DNA of 64,000 nucleotides, taken from assembly GCA_017303455.1 (NCBI GenBank), contig JAFLBM010000009.1, forward strand, positions 62,001 to 126,000. Reading direction: 5' to 3'. Position numbers and translations under genes: made by a program. Below, piece after piece: positions 43,168 to 52,326 of the stretch (positions within the stretch are counted from its first letter, which is position 1; the number at the start of each line of letters is the position of its first letter). The notes under the pieces were generated by a model. The model was not told the origin of the DNA. It worked only from the letters and a program-made list of their open reading frames with translations, and did no database searches. This DNA comes from Chitinophagales bacterium. GTDB lineage: Bacteria > Bacteroidota > Bacteroidia > Chitinophagales > Chitinophagaceae.

Positions 43168-43947
43168 ATGAAAAAGATAGCTATGCTAATGGTCATTTTC
43201 TTAACTATGATTTTGCCGGGGATTTCTCAAAAAGCAGATACGGTCGTAATTGATGCTTCTAAAATCGACACCAGGGTATTAATCCCAGGCACACACCGGT
43301 ATTTGGTGTACTTTAAATTAGGCAAAGACAGCAGCCGGAAAATGTATCAGCTTTGGTCCCGGTCAATTGCCTTTATTCAGTATGAAAACAAGGAGGCTGT
43401 TTCTGTTACCCAGGAATGGGAAGACAACGATACTGTTGTTCATAAAACGTATTCAGTACTTAACCGGGATGATTTTGCCACCCTGTACCACGAGTCCTGG
43501 TGGAAAAAGACTGGAAAAGCCACTTTTGATTTCTTAAAAAAGGAGGCTAAAGACAGAGATATTCTGCTCAATAGGAAAACTGACTCCAATAGTATTAAAC
43601 AGCAAAAGGCATTTGAATCAGCCTGTTCACAATACTTTCTGAACTGGCATCTAGATCTTGAAGTATTTCCCTTGCTTCCTTATAAAGATGGGGTAACATT
43701 CAGAATTAACTTTTATGACCCTGGTTTCGGTCCACCAAAGTATGTGGATTATACCGTCGTTGGAAGCGGAAATCTTCCTGGCTTCAATAATCAAAAAATA
43801 GATTGCTGGTTATTAAGGCATGGGAGTCTTCCCCGGAACCAGGAAACTTTCTGGATAAGTAAGCAAACCAGGGAAGTGTTAAAACTGGAACAAGAGTTTG
43901 CAGGCAGCAGAGGCAGGTATAAGATAAAACTTGGATTCAGCTATTAA
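43168..43947 (+). CDS. secreted protein, DUF3108-like
   Basis: 259 residues. Signal peptide (to ISQK, about 21) and a beta-rich body with YDPGFGPPKYVDYTVVGSG and WISKQTREVLKLEQEF near the C-terminus, similar in style to DUF3108 periplasmic proteins. Family assignment is weak. It is followed by small membrane protein copy B, and its C-terminus is duplicated as a relic near 36,000. Confidence 0.6.
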   Translation: MKKIAMLMVIFLTMILPGISQKADTVVIDASKIDTRVLIPGTHRYLVYFKLGKDSSRKMYQLWSRSIAFIQYENKEAVSVTQEWEDNDTVVHKTYSVLNRDDFATLYHESWWKKTGKATFDFLKKEAKDRDILLNRKTDSNSIKQQKAFESACSQYFLNWHLDLEVFPLLPYKDGVTFRINFYDPGFGPPKYVDYTVVGSGNLPGFNNQKIDCWLLRHGSLPRNQETFWISKQTREVLKLEQEFAGSRGRYKIKLGFSY

Positions 43948-43989
43948 GTATTTCATCTGTAACATAGCTATTTTATGAAGAAAAATGTT

Positions 43990-44157
43990 ATGAAAAATTT
44001 AAACCTGGGTACAAACTTTATGGTATTCCTGCTTTTTTTTGGCGTTGCTGCTCTGGAAGCATTTCAATCACGGAACTGGCTGAAGTGTATTTTCTGGCTG
44101 GCAATTGGAATTGTTTTCCTTGTTGCTGATAATCTTAAAAAGAATGCCAATAAATAA
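43990..44157 (+). CDS. small two-helix membrane protein, copy B
   Basis: 55 residues from ATG 43990 (60 from the upstream ATG at 43975). Hydrophobic segments FMVFLLFFGVAALEAF and CIFWLAIGIVFLVADNL with the same QSRNWLK turn as copy A at 36,065. It follows the DUF3108-like gene by 43 bases. Confidence 0.75.
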   Translation: MKNLNLGTNFMVFLLFFGVAALEAFQSRNWLKCIFWLAIGIVFLVADNLKKNANK

Positions 44158-44165
44158 ATTGAAGT

Positions 44166-44458
44166 ATGAAGCATAATAAGTGGAAATTATTCACCTGGCC
44201 AATTTCTATTGAATACTTTGACAATAACTGGTTGGCCAAGTATGCTTGGAACTATCCGCTTTTTATTTTTTCAGCCGAAAATACAGGATGGGCATTGGCT
44301 GGTTTTACAGGGTTTACTTTGGAATCTCTTCCGACAAGAATGGTCAGACAAATGTTGCAAAAATCTTATACAACCATCACTCTGGCTCTAATGTTAGTGA
44401 GATTTTCTTCTTACAGAAGGTGAGGCCACATGCAAGGGTGTTAACAGTTAAACAGTAA
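44166..44458 (+). pseudogene. possible broken small gene
   Basis: A frame starting at 44166 (MKHNKWKLFTWPISIEYF) reads plausibly to about 44280, while a different frame (from 44246) reads plausibly to the stop at 44458 (GISSDKNGQTNVAKILYN). The two could be one small protein broken by an indel. Neither part is recognised, and the call is weak. Confidence 0.25.
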
Positions 44459-44491
44459 AATAAAAATTGAGTAAACTTAAGAACAATTAAA

Positions 44492-45118
44492 ATGAAAAAA
44501 GCAACAGTTTTAACAATTATGATTATAATGGCAGTATCAGCGTATACCCAAAAATTACCAGACAGAGTACTGCATTTTGCCGCCGGATACAGCAGGCATG
44601 GTAGTGGAGATATGAATGGAATATTGTTTGGAACAGAATATAGCAGGTACACATCGAAAAAAACATCTTTCAATTATTATTTCAGGGGAAGCATCAATAA
44701 TGGCATTGACAGGATTATTATCAATAACTCAATTACAGGCACACGACAGGATGCTTCGATAAGATATACCACAGCGGGAGTCCAGTCAGGTATTAATGTG
44801 AGATATAGTTTTATCAGGAATCAACAACACGAGTTAGTGATTGGCCTTGGTGTATTCGGGAGGTATCAATCTGCATCAAACGGTTCGGACGGATATTCTC
44901 TTTACTATCCTGCTGTTACAGGAGTGCCCACCATTTTGGTTGAGTATAATAACAGAACCCCTCAGGAAACATATTCTGCAGGAGCACTTATTCAGTTTCA
45001 ATACAATTTCACTTTTTCTAAAAATATAACTGTTGGATTGGCACCGGGTTTCCAAACTGATACAAATGGTGATGCTATACTGCAGGCAGTTCTAATTGTT
45101 GGAAAAAGATTCAGGTAA
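44492..45118 (+). CDS. probable outer-membrane or periplasmic beta-rich protein
   Basis: 208 residues with a signal peptide (VLTIMIIMAVSAYTQ) and alternating amphipathic strands (TSFNYYFRGSINNG, YSFIRNQQHELVIGLGVFGRY) ending FKKNITVGLAPGFQTD-like turns and VGKRFR. The layout is that of a small outer-membrane barrel. No specific family or function is recognised. Confidence 0.6.
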   Translation: MKKATVLTIMIIMAVSAYTQKLPDRVLHFAAGYSRHGSGDMNGILFGTEYSRYTSKKTSFNYYFRGSINNGIDRIIINNSITGTRQDASIRYTTAGVQSGINVRYSFIRNQQHELVIGLGVFGRYQSASNGSDGYSLYYPAVTGVPTILVEYNNRTPQETYSAGALIQFQYNFTFSKNITVGLAPGFQTDTNGDAILQAVLIVGKRFR

Positions 45119-45314
45119 GTGTACGGGAGGCTTTTCAATCGAGGAAAAATTAAGGGATTCAAACCTCATCCGTCGGCTTTTTTGGGTTATCTCATTTCGC
45201 ATGAAAGTCACCACAGGGGTCAAATCATATTATGTTTAAAGCAAGCAGGTCATCCTGTTGATAAAAAAATAGTATTTGGTCTTTGGGAGTAGGGAACAAA
45301 ATAAAAATTATATT

Positions 45315-46793
45315 ATGAAAAAGCAGAGCACAATTTTATTGCTATCTAAAACCGGAGTATGGGGAAAAGCAATTGTTATACTATTCCTGCTATCTAATTT
45401 AATATTTCCGGCATCTGCTCAACAATATGCAGATAAAAAATTGCTACTGAAAGTTGTACATTATGATATAGATCTACGCATTGATTATACAAACAGAAAA
45501 CTATATTCTAAATGTGAGTTAACAGTACGGAATACATCTTCAACTAGAACTCAAATTATTCCATTGCTGCTATACCGGTTGATGAAAGTTTCATCAATAA
45601 AAGATGAAAAGGGTAATCCTATGTCATTTTCGCAAAGGGTATTATCTTTTGAAGATTTGGAAAGATACCAGGCGAATTATATAGAAATTAGTCCCGCCCG
45701 GCCGTTATTAAAAGGAGATACAAAGAAATTGATCATTGAATATGAAGGCTATCTTTTTGGTTTTACCGAAACAGGGATGGGATATGTGAGTGATAAAATT
45801 GATCCTGGATTTACTATTCTCCGTCCTGATTGCTTGGCTTTTCCGGAATTAGGCTATCCGTCCGATAAAGTAAACAGGCTGGCTGGTGTTGCGCCCAGTT
45901 TTAATTATACAATTAAGGTAAATGTACCTGATTCATTGGTTGTCGTGAACGGGGGTGAGTTAATAAACAGGAGATCTAAAAACGGGAATACCATTTATAC
46001 CTACCGGAATACTAAACTGGCATGGCGTATAGATATTGCAATCGGTAAATATAAGATTATTGAAACTCCAATGTTAAAGATTTACTACCTGGAGCAGGAC
46101 TCTGCGGGAGCTGAAACTGTTTTCAAGTATGCAAAGCGGACCATAGATCTTTATACAGGATGGTGGGGGCCGTTACAAGGTAACAATGTGTTTTCTGTTA
46201 TTGAAATACCAAGCGGTTACGGTTCCCAGGCCGATGAAACATGTATTTTACAATCGGCTGACGTATTTCTCGACTCAACGGAAATGCGGCAGTTGTATCA
46301 TGAGCTATCACATCTCTGGAATATAAACTCAAAAGATAAGTATTATCCAAGATGGAGTGAGGGACTTGCAACATTTATTGAATACCTCAGCATAGAAAAA
46401 CTGGAAAACAGGCCTTACCTGGATTATGTCACTGAGTGGTACCTGAATCTGGTTAAAAAGGAAATAGCAGCAGACAGTCTGTTGAAAACAACTCCTTTTA
46501 ATGAATTCGGCAAAAAGGGAATTCAGTCATATGCATACGAAATCGGGATGCTGATGTTCCGGGTCCTGTATGAAGTAATGGGTGAAGATGATTTTAATAA
46601 ATGCCTGGCGAAGTATTACACTGACTATTACCTAACCGGTGCCACAACTGATCAGTTTGTTGAAACAAGTGTACGCATAGGCGGAAAAAACCTTGTTGCA
46701 TTTTTCAAGGACTGGATGTACACTCCCCGCTACACCCAATTGATCAGTGAGGGACTAACAATCAAAGAAATAAGCAAGCGCTATATCCAATAG
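45315..46793 (+). CDS. M1-family-like metallopeptidase
   Basis: 492 residues from ATG 45315; the longer frame starts at TTG 45276. Signal peptide ending SASAQ-like, a beta N-terminus (VVHYDIDLRIDYTNRKLYSKCELTVRN), then the zinc motif LYHELSHLWN with WSEGLATF about 18 residues later, the third ligand glutamate as in gluzincin aminopeptidases. It probably trims peptides in the periplasm or at the surface. The GAMEN motif is not evident, so classical aminopeptidase activity is uncertain. Confidence 0.82.
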   Translation: MKKQSTILLLSKTGVWGKAIVILFLLSNLIFPASAQQYADKKLLLKVVHYDIDLRIDYTNRKLYSKCELTVRNTSSTRTQIIPLLLYRLMKVSSIKDEKGNPMSFSQRVLSFEDLERYQANYIEISPARPLLKGDTKKLIIEYEGYLFGFTETGMGYVSDKIDPGFTILRPDCLAFPELGYPSDKVNRLAGVAPSFNYTIKVNVPDSLVVVNGGELINRRSKNGNTIYTYRNTKLAWRIDIAIGKYKIIETPMLKIYYLEQDSAGAETVFKYAKRTIDLYTGWWGPLQGNNVFSVIEIPSGYGSQADETCILQSADVFLDSTEMRQLYHELSHLWNINSKDKYYPRWSEGLATFIEYLSIEKLENRPYLDYVTEWYLNLVKKEIAADSLLKTTPFNEFGKKGIQSYAYEIGMLMFRVLYEVMGEDDFNKCLAKYYTDYYLTGATTDQFVETSVRIGGKNLVAFFKDWMYTPRYTQLISEGLTIKEISKRYIQ

Positions 46794-46821
46794 CAATCAT
46801 CTAAACAATCTAAAAAAGGAT

Positions 46822-48474
46822 ATGAAATTAAGTTTATTGCTAATAGCATTTGCCCTGATGGGCACATCAGGCTTTTCTCAACTCAACGATAGTAAAAGCC
46901 TGACTACTGAATTTGACAAGTTACTTTCAGCAGAATTCAAACCCGGTGAACCCGGTGCTGCCATTCTGGTTTCCAGAAACGGCGAGATTATCTACAAGAA
47001 GGCATATGGAATGGCTAACCTTGAATTAAACATTCCTATGCAGGATAACAATGTTTTCTGGATTGCTTCGATTGGAAAACAATTTACAGCTATCGCCATA
47101 TTACAGTTAATGGAACAGGGTAAATTAAATTTGCAGGATGAGATTACCCGGTTTATTCCTGATTATCCCACACAGGGAAATAAAATCACCATTGAACACT
47201 TGCTTACCCATACATCGGGTATTCATAATTACGCCGGTATGAAAGATCCCGAAAATAAGCTATCCGGCGATGTCTCGTTAAGTCAAGTGATTGACTTTTT
47301 TAAGAACCTGCCAATGCGTTTTGCACCTGGCACGAAATGGGAATACAGTAATTCCGGTTATTTACTTTTGGGTCATATTATCGAAAAAATTTCGGGCAAA
47401 TCATATCCTCAATATCTTGAAGAAAACATTTTCAAGCCGCTTGGTATGGCCAATTCATTTTTTGCAGATAATAAAAGAATCATAAAAAACAGAGTGGGTG
47501 CTTATAGTGCAGGAGAAATGGGGTTTGAAAACTCCCGGTATTTGAACCCTACTATCATATACTCGGCTGGCGCCATACAATCCACTGTCGGAGATTTTTT
47601 TAAATGGCATCAGGCCGTTCATTCTTATAAATTGGTAAAAAAGGAAACATTGGAGAAAGCCTTTACGAATTATAAATTGGCGGATGGCAAAGAAACAGAT
47701 TACGGCTATGGATGGAAGTTAGGTTTCGTTTATGAAAGTCCCTCGATTTGGCATGGTGGTTCTATCGAAGGATTTGGAAATATTGAAATCTATCTGCCCA
47801 TGGAGGATGTATATGTAGTTGTTTTCTCAAATTGTGATTGTTATTATCCCAAAGATATTGCTGCAAAGCTGGCTGCCCTTACCGTTGGCAAACGATACGA
47901 CTACCAGGAGATACGGATAGAAAGTTCCATCTTAAAAAAATATCCCGGGCTTTATGAAAATCAAAAAGCCCAGCAACGAATTATCAGCATCGCAGATAAC
48001 AGGTTGTACTCACAACTTGGCCGGGGTCCTAAATCTGAACTAAAAGCTTACCAGCAGAATATGTTTTTCTTCAAAGATGATCTGTTGAAAACGATAGAAT
48101 TTTCACGGAATCAAAAAGCGGGGGTTTCCGCATTAATCACAAAGAAACTGGATGGTATCGAGGTTTGGCAGAAAACCAATAAACCCCTGCCAGATTCAAA
48201 CGGAATAAAAGTGGATGCAAAAATTCTGGAAACCTATGTGGGAGATTATGAAATTCCATCCGTTTTGCGATTATCCGTCAGTAGGGTAAAAGACAGGTTA
48301 TTCATGAAGGCCGAGGGACAAGAGCAATTTGAAATATTTGCCGACTCGGTCAATAAATTCTTTACAAAAATCAATGATGCTGAATTTGAATTCGTTAAAG
48401 ACGAATCGGGAAAAGTAACGAATGTGATCCTGAACCAGGGAGGACGAACGGCGGAAGCAAAGCGGGTGAAATAA
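46822..48474 (+). CDS. beta-lactamase-family serine hydrolase
   Basis: 550 residues. Signal peptide (to GFSQ, about 20), then the class C-like catalytic set: S-x-x-K in IASIGKQFT, Y-x-N in WEYSNSGYLLLG, and HGG in WHGGSIEGFG. A C-terminal beta domain of about 150 residues follows (DUF3471-like). Such proteins act as DD-peptidases, esterases or peptidases; true beta-lactamase activity is not implied. It starts 28 bases after the M1-like gene. Confidence 0.9.
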   Translation: MKLSLLLIAFALMGTSGFSQLNDSKSLTTEFDKLLSAEFKPGEPGAAILVSRNGEIIYKKAYGMANLELNIPMQDNNVFWIASIGKQFTAIAILQLMEQGKLNLQDEITRFIPDYPTQGNKITIEHLLTHTSGIHNYAGMKDPENKLSGDVSLSQVIDFFKNLPMRFAPGTKWEYSNSGYLLLGHIIEKISGKSYPQYLEENIFKPLGMANSFFADNKRIIKNRVGAYSAGEMGFENSRYLNPTIIYSAGAIQSTVGDFFKWHQAVHSYKLVKKETLEKAFTNYKLADGKETDYGYGWKLGFVYESPSIWHGGSIEGFGNIEIYLPMEDVYVVVFSNCDCYYPKDIAAKLAALTVGKRYDYQEIRIESSILKKYPGLYENQKAQQRIISIADNRLYSQLGRGPKSELKAYQQNMFFFKDDLLKTIEFSRNQKAGVSALITKKLDGIEVWQKTNKPLPDSNGIKVDAKILETYVGDYEIPSVLRLSVSRVKDRLFMKAEGQEQFEIFADSVNKFFTKINDAEFEFVKDESGKVTNVILNQGGRTAEAKRVK

Positions 48475-48492
48475 AAAATGGTACTGCGATGA

Positions 48493-49145
48493 ATGAAAGA
48501 AATACGCAACGTTTTTTATTCAAAACATAATTCCATAAAACAATTTATGCTGTTACTGCTCATTTCCTATACTGGTGAGAGCCAAACCGGAACTGAAAAT
48601 TTGAAACTAAGCGCTGAAAAGATCAGTTCCCACAATAAAATCAGTTACAATGTTTACACCGAAAATGCATATAAAAAAATTACGGTAGATACGACTATTG
48701 AACGGGGCGACACCAATTCTTTGTATGAAGGATGCCGGTTAAAGGTAAAAGGTATCGCAGTGAGTGACCACGACTACGAACAAATTTGTTTTTGCCGAAA
48801 AAGGAACAAGCTTTGATTATATGAATATAATAACACAGAAGCGAGTGAATCTGGAGAATCCTGATTACAAAAAAAATTTGCAGTACGGATGATTCTGTAT
48901 AACCAGATGATAGCTGCGCCATACTGGCCAATAATCCCGTATGTAAATATATTGGAACAACTGATTCATGCAGAAGTACGCAATGATATGGCTATTTACA
49001 GGAGGTCCTGTTGACTTATTAAAGTCATTATGGATGTAAATAGTCAAGCGAAGTGAAAGTTAAAAATGGAATCAGTATGGTTCATTAACAAAGAAAAAAA
49101 GCTAATCTGTGGCCACAAACCCAATCGGGAAAAGTATGTAGCATA
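48493..49145 (+). pseudogene. decayed copy of the TlpA-like protein N-terminal domain
   Basis: The first frame (ISYNVYTENAYKKITVDTTI) matches ISYNIYDENTIEKVTADVTI of the gene at 41,114. Further parts continue in other frames: AEKGTSFDYMNIITQKR, then an AAPY...NILEQLIHAEVRN stretch, then VIMDVNSQAK and MESVWFINKEKKLICGHK, each aligning with successive parts of that protein. Several frameshifts and stops intervene, and the thioredoxin domain is missing. It is a degenerate paralogue. Confidence 0.8.
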
Positions 49146-49412
49146 ATAATTCAGTGGATGAAGTGCTGACTAGATTAATAGTACAAAGTACACTGGGGTG
49201 ATTAAAGCGGTGCTTACAGTTAATAAAATGGGCAATTTGTACCGTTCTGAATAGGTAAAACATTAGCACATTTTTTTTGATGAGTCAACAAAACATTTTT
49301 CGTTATAAGGAAGATCGTTGTAAACATTTGAAAATCACATCAATGCACTTGGTCCAAAAAAATATTTAGATCCGGTTCCGTTAAATAGCTTTACTTTTGA
49401 TGCAGAGGAATA
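49146..49412. other. intergenic region before the copper cluster
   Basis: No intact gene. The last ~70 bases (about 49340-49412) read openly as NHINALGPKKYLDPVPLNSF and on to a stop just before the next ATG, with upstream stops in the same frame: the tail of some decayed gene, not identified. The promoter of the metal cluster must lie here, but I cannot place it. Confidence 0.35.
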
Positions 49413-49811
49413 ATGAAAAAATTTGTAGCAGCCATATTAGCCGTGTTATACCTAGGTACTTCTACCGGGGCTACAGTTCACATGCATTACTGCATGGGTG
49501 AACTGGCTGACTGGGGTTTGGGGCATAACCAATCCAAAACCTGCGGCAACTGCGGCATGGAGAAGTCTGAAGAAAAAGATAATGGCTGCTGCAAGGATGA
49601 GCATAAGTTTGTGAAGAATGATAATGATCAGAAAACCGCCGAGTCATTCGTTACCAATTTTACTCTCCAGGTTATTGATTTACCAATAGAGTATATGTCT
49701 GTATTGGATATTCCGATTTCTTCTGTCACTGAGAAACATCCAGTCAGCCACGCTCCACCCCGAAGTAGCGGCGTTGCGGTGTACATCCGCAATTGTACTT
49801 TCCTTATTTAG
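49413..49811 (+). CDS. HYC_CC_PP family protein
   Basis: 132 residues. Signal-like N-terminus (FVAAILAVLYLGTSTG), the HYC motif (VHMHYCMGEL), a CGNCGM and CC pair (KTCGNCGMEK, NGCCKDEH) and a PP near the C-terminus (SHAPPRSSG), which together name the family. The Cys/His/Met content suggests periplasmic copper or silver binding. It is the first gene of the metal cluster. Confidence 0.88.
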   Translation: MKKFVAAILAVLYLGTSTGATVHMHYCMGELADWGLGHNQSKTCGNCGMEKSEEKDNGCCKDEHKFVKNDNDQKTAESFVTNFTLQVIDLPIEYMSVLDIPISSVTEKHPVSHAPPRSSGVAVYIRNCTFLI

Positions 49812-49908
49812 AGATTTTTTTAGTTTATGAGCCAGGTGTTCTTACGCCGGGCTATTGGCGTTTCTATATGCCCAAGTTTCCCTTTTTCAACACTTTAAAA
49901 TAAAAAAA

Positions 49909-50367
49909 ATGAAATCGCTTAAAATGCTGATGATGGCAACGTTAACCATCCTGTCTGTTTCTGTATTTGCCCAGGAAAAAGCAGGCAAAAAAGATACTTT
50001 AAAGCATGTCAAGCTTTATACCTGTACCATTCATGATACCGTGGCCGCCAAAAAACCAGGTAATTGCCCTATTTGCGGTATGAAACTGGAAAGATCAAAA
50101 AAGGAGCAAATGAAGGCAGAAGTTATGAAGAACTATTCCTGTCCTATGCATCTCAATGTGACCAGTGATAAACCGGGTAAATGCACCCAATGCGGAATGG
50201 ATTTAACACTCTCACCAAAAGAAAAAATGAAAATGGAAGTAGTAAAAGCCTATGCCTGCCCCATGAAATGCGAAGGCGATAAAACATACACCAAAAATGG
50301 TAGATGCCCTAAATGCGGCATGGATTTAAAAGAAAAGAAAGAAGACCATAGCAATCACCAGCATTAA
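49909..50367 (+). CDS. periplasmic protein with three heavy-metal-binding (HMBD) repeats
   Basis: 152 residues from ATG 49909. Signal peptide (to VFAQ), then three repeats of the C-x-x-H/K...CxxCGM type: YTCTIHDT...CPICGMKL, YSCPMHLN...CTQCGMDL and YACPMKCE...CPKCGMDL. Each offers Cys and Met ligands for soft metals. The third repeat has K in place of H in its first motif. It likely buffers or hands on copper to the efflux system encoded next to it. Confidence 0.88.
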   Translation: MKSLKMLMMATLTILSVSVFAQEKAGKKDTLKHVKLYTCTIHDTVAAKKPGNCPICGMKLERSKKEQMKAEVMKNYSCPMHLNVTSDKPGKCTQCGMDLTLSPKEKMKMEVVKAYACPMKCEGDKTYTKNGRCPKCGMDLKEKKEDHSNHQH

Positions 50368-50386
50368 TCAAATATAAAACGCAACT

Positions 50387-51019
50387 ATGAACAAGATAAT
50401 TTCAGCAATCGCAATTGTTTCTGTGTTTGTTTTTACAGCATGCAACAACAACAGCCCCAAGAAGGAACATGAGGGTCATGATATGAACAATATGAAAACC
50501 GACACAACGCAGCATGTTTCCTCAACTGATGATAAAGACATAAAGGCAATCACCGCAGTTTTTACTAATGTTGATTCTAAAGCTGCGGAAACCATCAAAG
50601 AAATAGTGGACCATTACCTGCATATCAAAAACGCACTGGCAAATGATAATGCCGGCGAGGCAGGCAGTGGTGCAAAAGCCATGGAAAATGCGATTGACAA
50701 ATTGGATAAATCATTATTGAAAGCAGAACAAAAAGCCGCCTATGATGCCAACGAGGCAGAAATGAAAGAACATGCGGAACATATAGCTAAGAACGTGGAC
50801 AATATTAAGCATCAGCGTTCACATTTTGTAATGATGAGTGAAGTAGTGTACGACCTGGTCAAGAACTTCGGCGCTGGCCGTCCGGTTTACCACGACCATT
50901 GCCCGATGGCAAGAGATAACCAGGGTGCCATGTGGATCAGTGAAGTAAAGGAAATCAGGAATCCCTATTTCGGTTCCCAAATGTTCAAGTGCGGAAGAGT
51001 GGAAGAAGTTATTAAATAA
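50387..51019 (+). CDS. DUF3347 lipoprotein
   Basis: 210 residues. Lipobox with Cys19 (FVFTACNNN), a His/Met-rich linker (EHEGHDMNNMK), and a DUF3347 helical domain (about 60-200, VDHYLHIKNALANDN, VYHDHCPMARDNQGAMWIS). DUF3347 often accompanies or is fused to CusB-type adaptors. Probable periplasmic metal-handling lipoprotein, 15 bases before the RND pump gene. Confidence 0.88.
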   Translation: MNKIISAIAIVSVFVFTACNNNSPKKEHEGHDMNNMKTDTTQHVSSTDDKDIKAITAVFTNVDSKAAETIKEIVDHYLHIKNALANDNAGEAGSGAKAMENAIDKLDKSLLKAEQKAAYDANEAEMKEHAEHIAKNVDNIKHQRSHFVMMSEVVYDLVKNFGAGRPVYHDHCPMARDNQGAMWISEVKEIRNPYFGSQMFKCGRVEEVIK

Positions 51020-51034
51020 TATTAAACCGAGACC

Positions 51035-52324
51035 ATGGTTCAGAAACTGATTGAACTGGCTTTGCGCAACAGGCTGATTGTACTCCTTTTTGCAGGCGGC
51101 CTGTTTGCGTACGGCCTCTACTCTGTTAAGCAAAACCCAATTGATGCCATCCCTGATTTGAGCGAAAACCAAGTGATTGTTTTTACAGAGTGGATGGGGC
51201 GCAGCCCGCAGGTAATGGAAGACCAGGTTACTTATCCGCTGGTTAGTAACCTGCAGGGGATTCCAAAAATCAAAAACATTAGGGGTTCATCAATGTTCGG
51301 GATGAGTTTTGTGTATGTGATTTTTGAAGACAATGTGGATATCTACTGGGCAAGAACAAGAGTGCTTGAACGGTTAAACTTTGCCCAGCGTTTATTGCCG
51401 CAAGGGGTAACACCAACACTAGGACCTGATGGTACAGGGGTTGGTCATATTTACTGGTATCATCTTGATGCCCCTAAAATGGATCTGGGCGAGCAAAGAG
51501 CCTTACAGGACTGGTATATCAAGTTTGCTTTGCAAACTGTGCCAGGTGTGGCTGAAGTGGCGTCATTTGGCGGTTTTGAAAAGCAGTACCAGTTGGTAGT
51601 GGACCCGGTGAAATTGCAGTATTACAATATCTCTCTGATGGATGTAATGAACAAAGTAAAAGCCAATAACAATGATGTGGGGGGACGGAAATTTGAAATG
51701 GCAGATATGGCCTATATCATTCGTGGTTTGGGCTACATCAAAAGCAAGGAAGATGTGGAGAATATTGCACTGGCCAATTACAACGGTATTCCTGTAAGAG
51801 TAAAAGATATTGGCTCTGTTCAAATGGGGGGTGATTTACGTCTGGGCATTTTTGACATGGATGGGAAAGGTGAAGTGGTGGGGGGCATTGTGGTGATGCG
51901 GTATAATGAGAATGCCAATAAGGTAATTGAAGCAGTAAAATCAAAAATGAAAGAAGTAGAGAAAGGATTGCCGGAAGGTGTGACTTTTAAAACTTCTTAT
52001 GACCGCAGCACATTAATACAGGAAGCTATTGATTCGGTAAAAGGAACATTAATAGAGGAAATGATTGCTGTGTCATTGGTGGTACTCATCTTTCTCTTTC
52101 ATTGGAGAAGTGCAGTCATCATTCTCATTCAATTACCCATTTCCGTAGCAGCCGGTTTTATTTTCCTTGAACTATTTGGCATTTCTTCCAATATCATGTC
52201 CTTGACAGGTATTGCACTGGCAATCGGCGTGGTGGTAGATGATGGCATTGTTATGGTGGAGAATGCTTACCGGCATATCAGTGAAGCACAAACAGCAAAA
52301 ATTAAATCATCTGATAAAGCATAA
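51035..52324 (+). CDS. cusA: CusA/CzcA-type RND pump, N-terminal part (frameshifted)
   Basis: 429 residues: N-terminal membrane helix (LIVLLFAGGLFAYGLYSVKQNPIDAIPD), periplasmic porter domain, and helices to TM4 with the proton-relay region GIALAIGVVVDDGIVMVENAYR. It stops at TAA 52322-52324, in the cytoplasmic loop after TM4, where family members run on. The remainder is encoded immediately downstream in another frame. Heavy-metal RND pumps form a tripartite system with CusB and TolC and export Cu(I)/Ag(I) or divalent metals. Without the second half this product cannot pump alone. Confidence 0.88.
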   Translation: MVQKLIELALRNRLIVLLFAGGLFAYGLYSVKQNPIDAIPDLSENQVIVFTEWMGRSPQVMEDQVTYPLVSNLQGIPKIKNIRGSSMFGMSFVYVIFEDNVDIYWARTRVLERLNFAQRLLPQGVTPTLGPDGTGVGHIYWYHLDAPKMDLGEQRALQDWYIKFALQTVPGVAEVASFGGFEKQYQLVVDPVKLQYYNISLMDVMNKVKANNNDVGGRKFEMADMAYIIRGLGYIKSKEDVENIALANYNGIPVRVKDIGSVQMGGDLRLGIFDMDGKGEVVGGIVVMRYNENANKVIEAVKSKMKEVEKGLPEGVTFKTSYDRSTLIQEAIDSVKGTLIEEMIAVSLVVLIFLFHWRSAVIILIQLPISVAAGFIFLELFGISSNIMSLTGIALAIGVVVDDGIVMVENAYRHISEAQTAKIKSSDKA

Positions 52325-52326
52325 AC

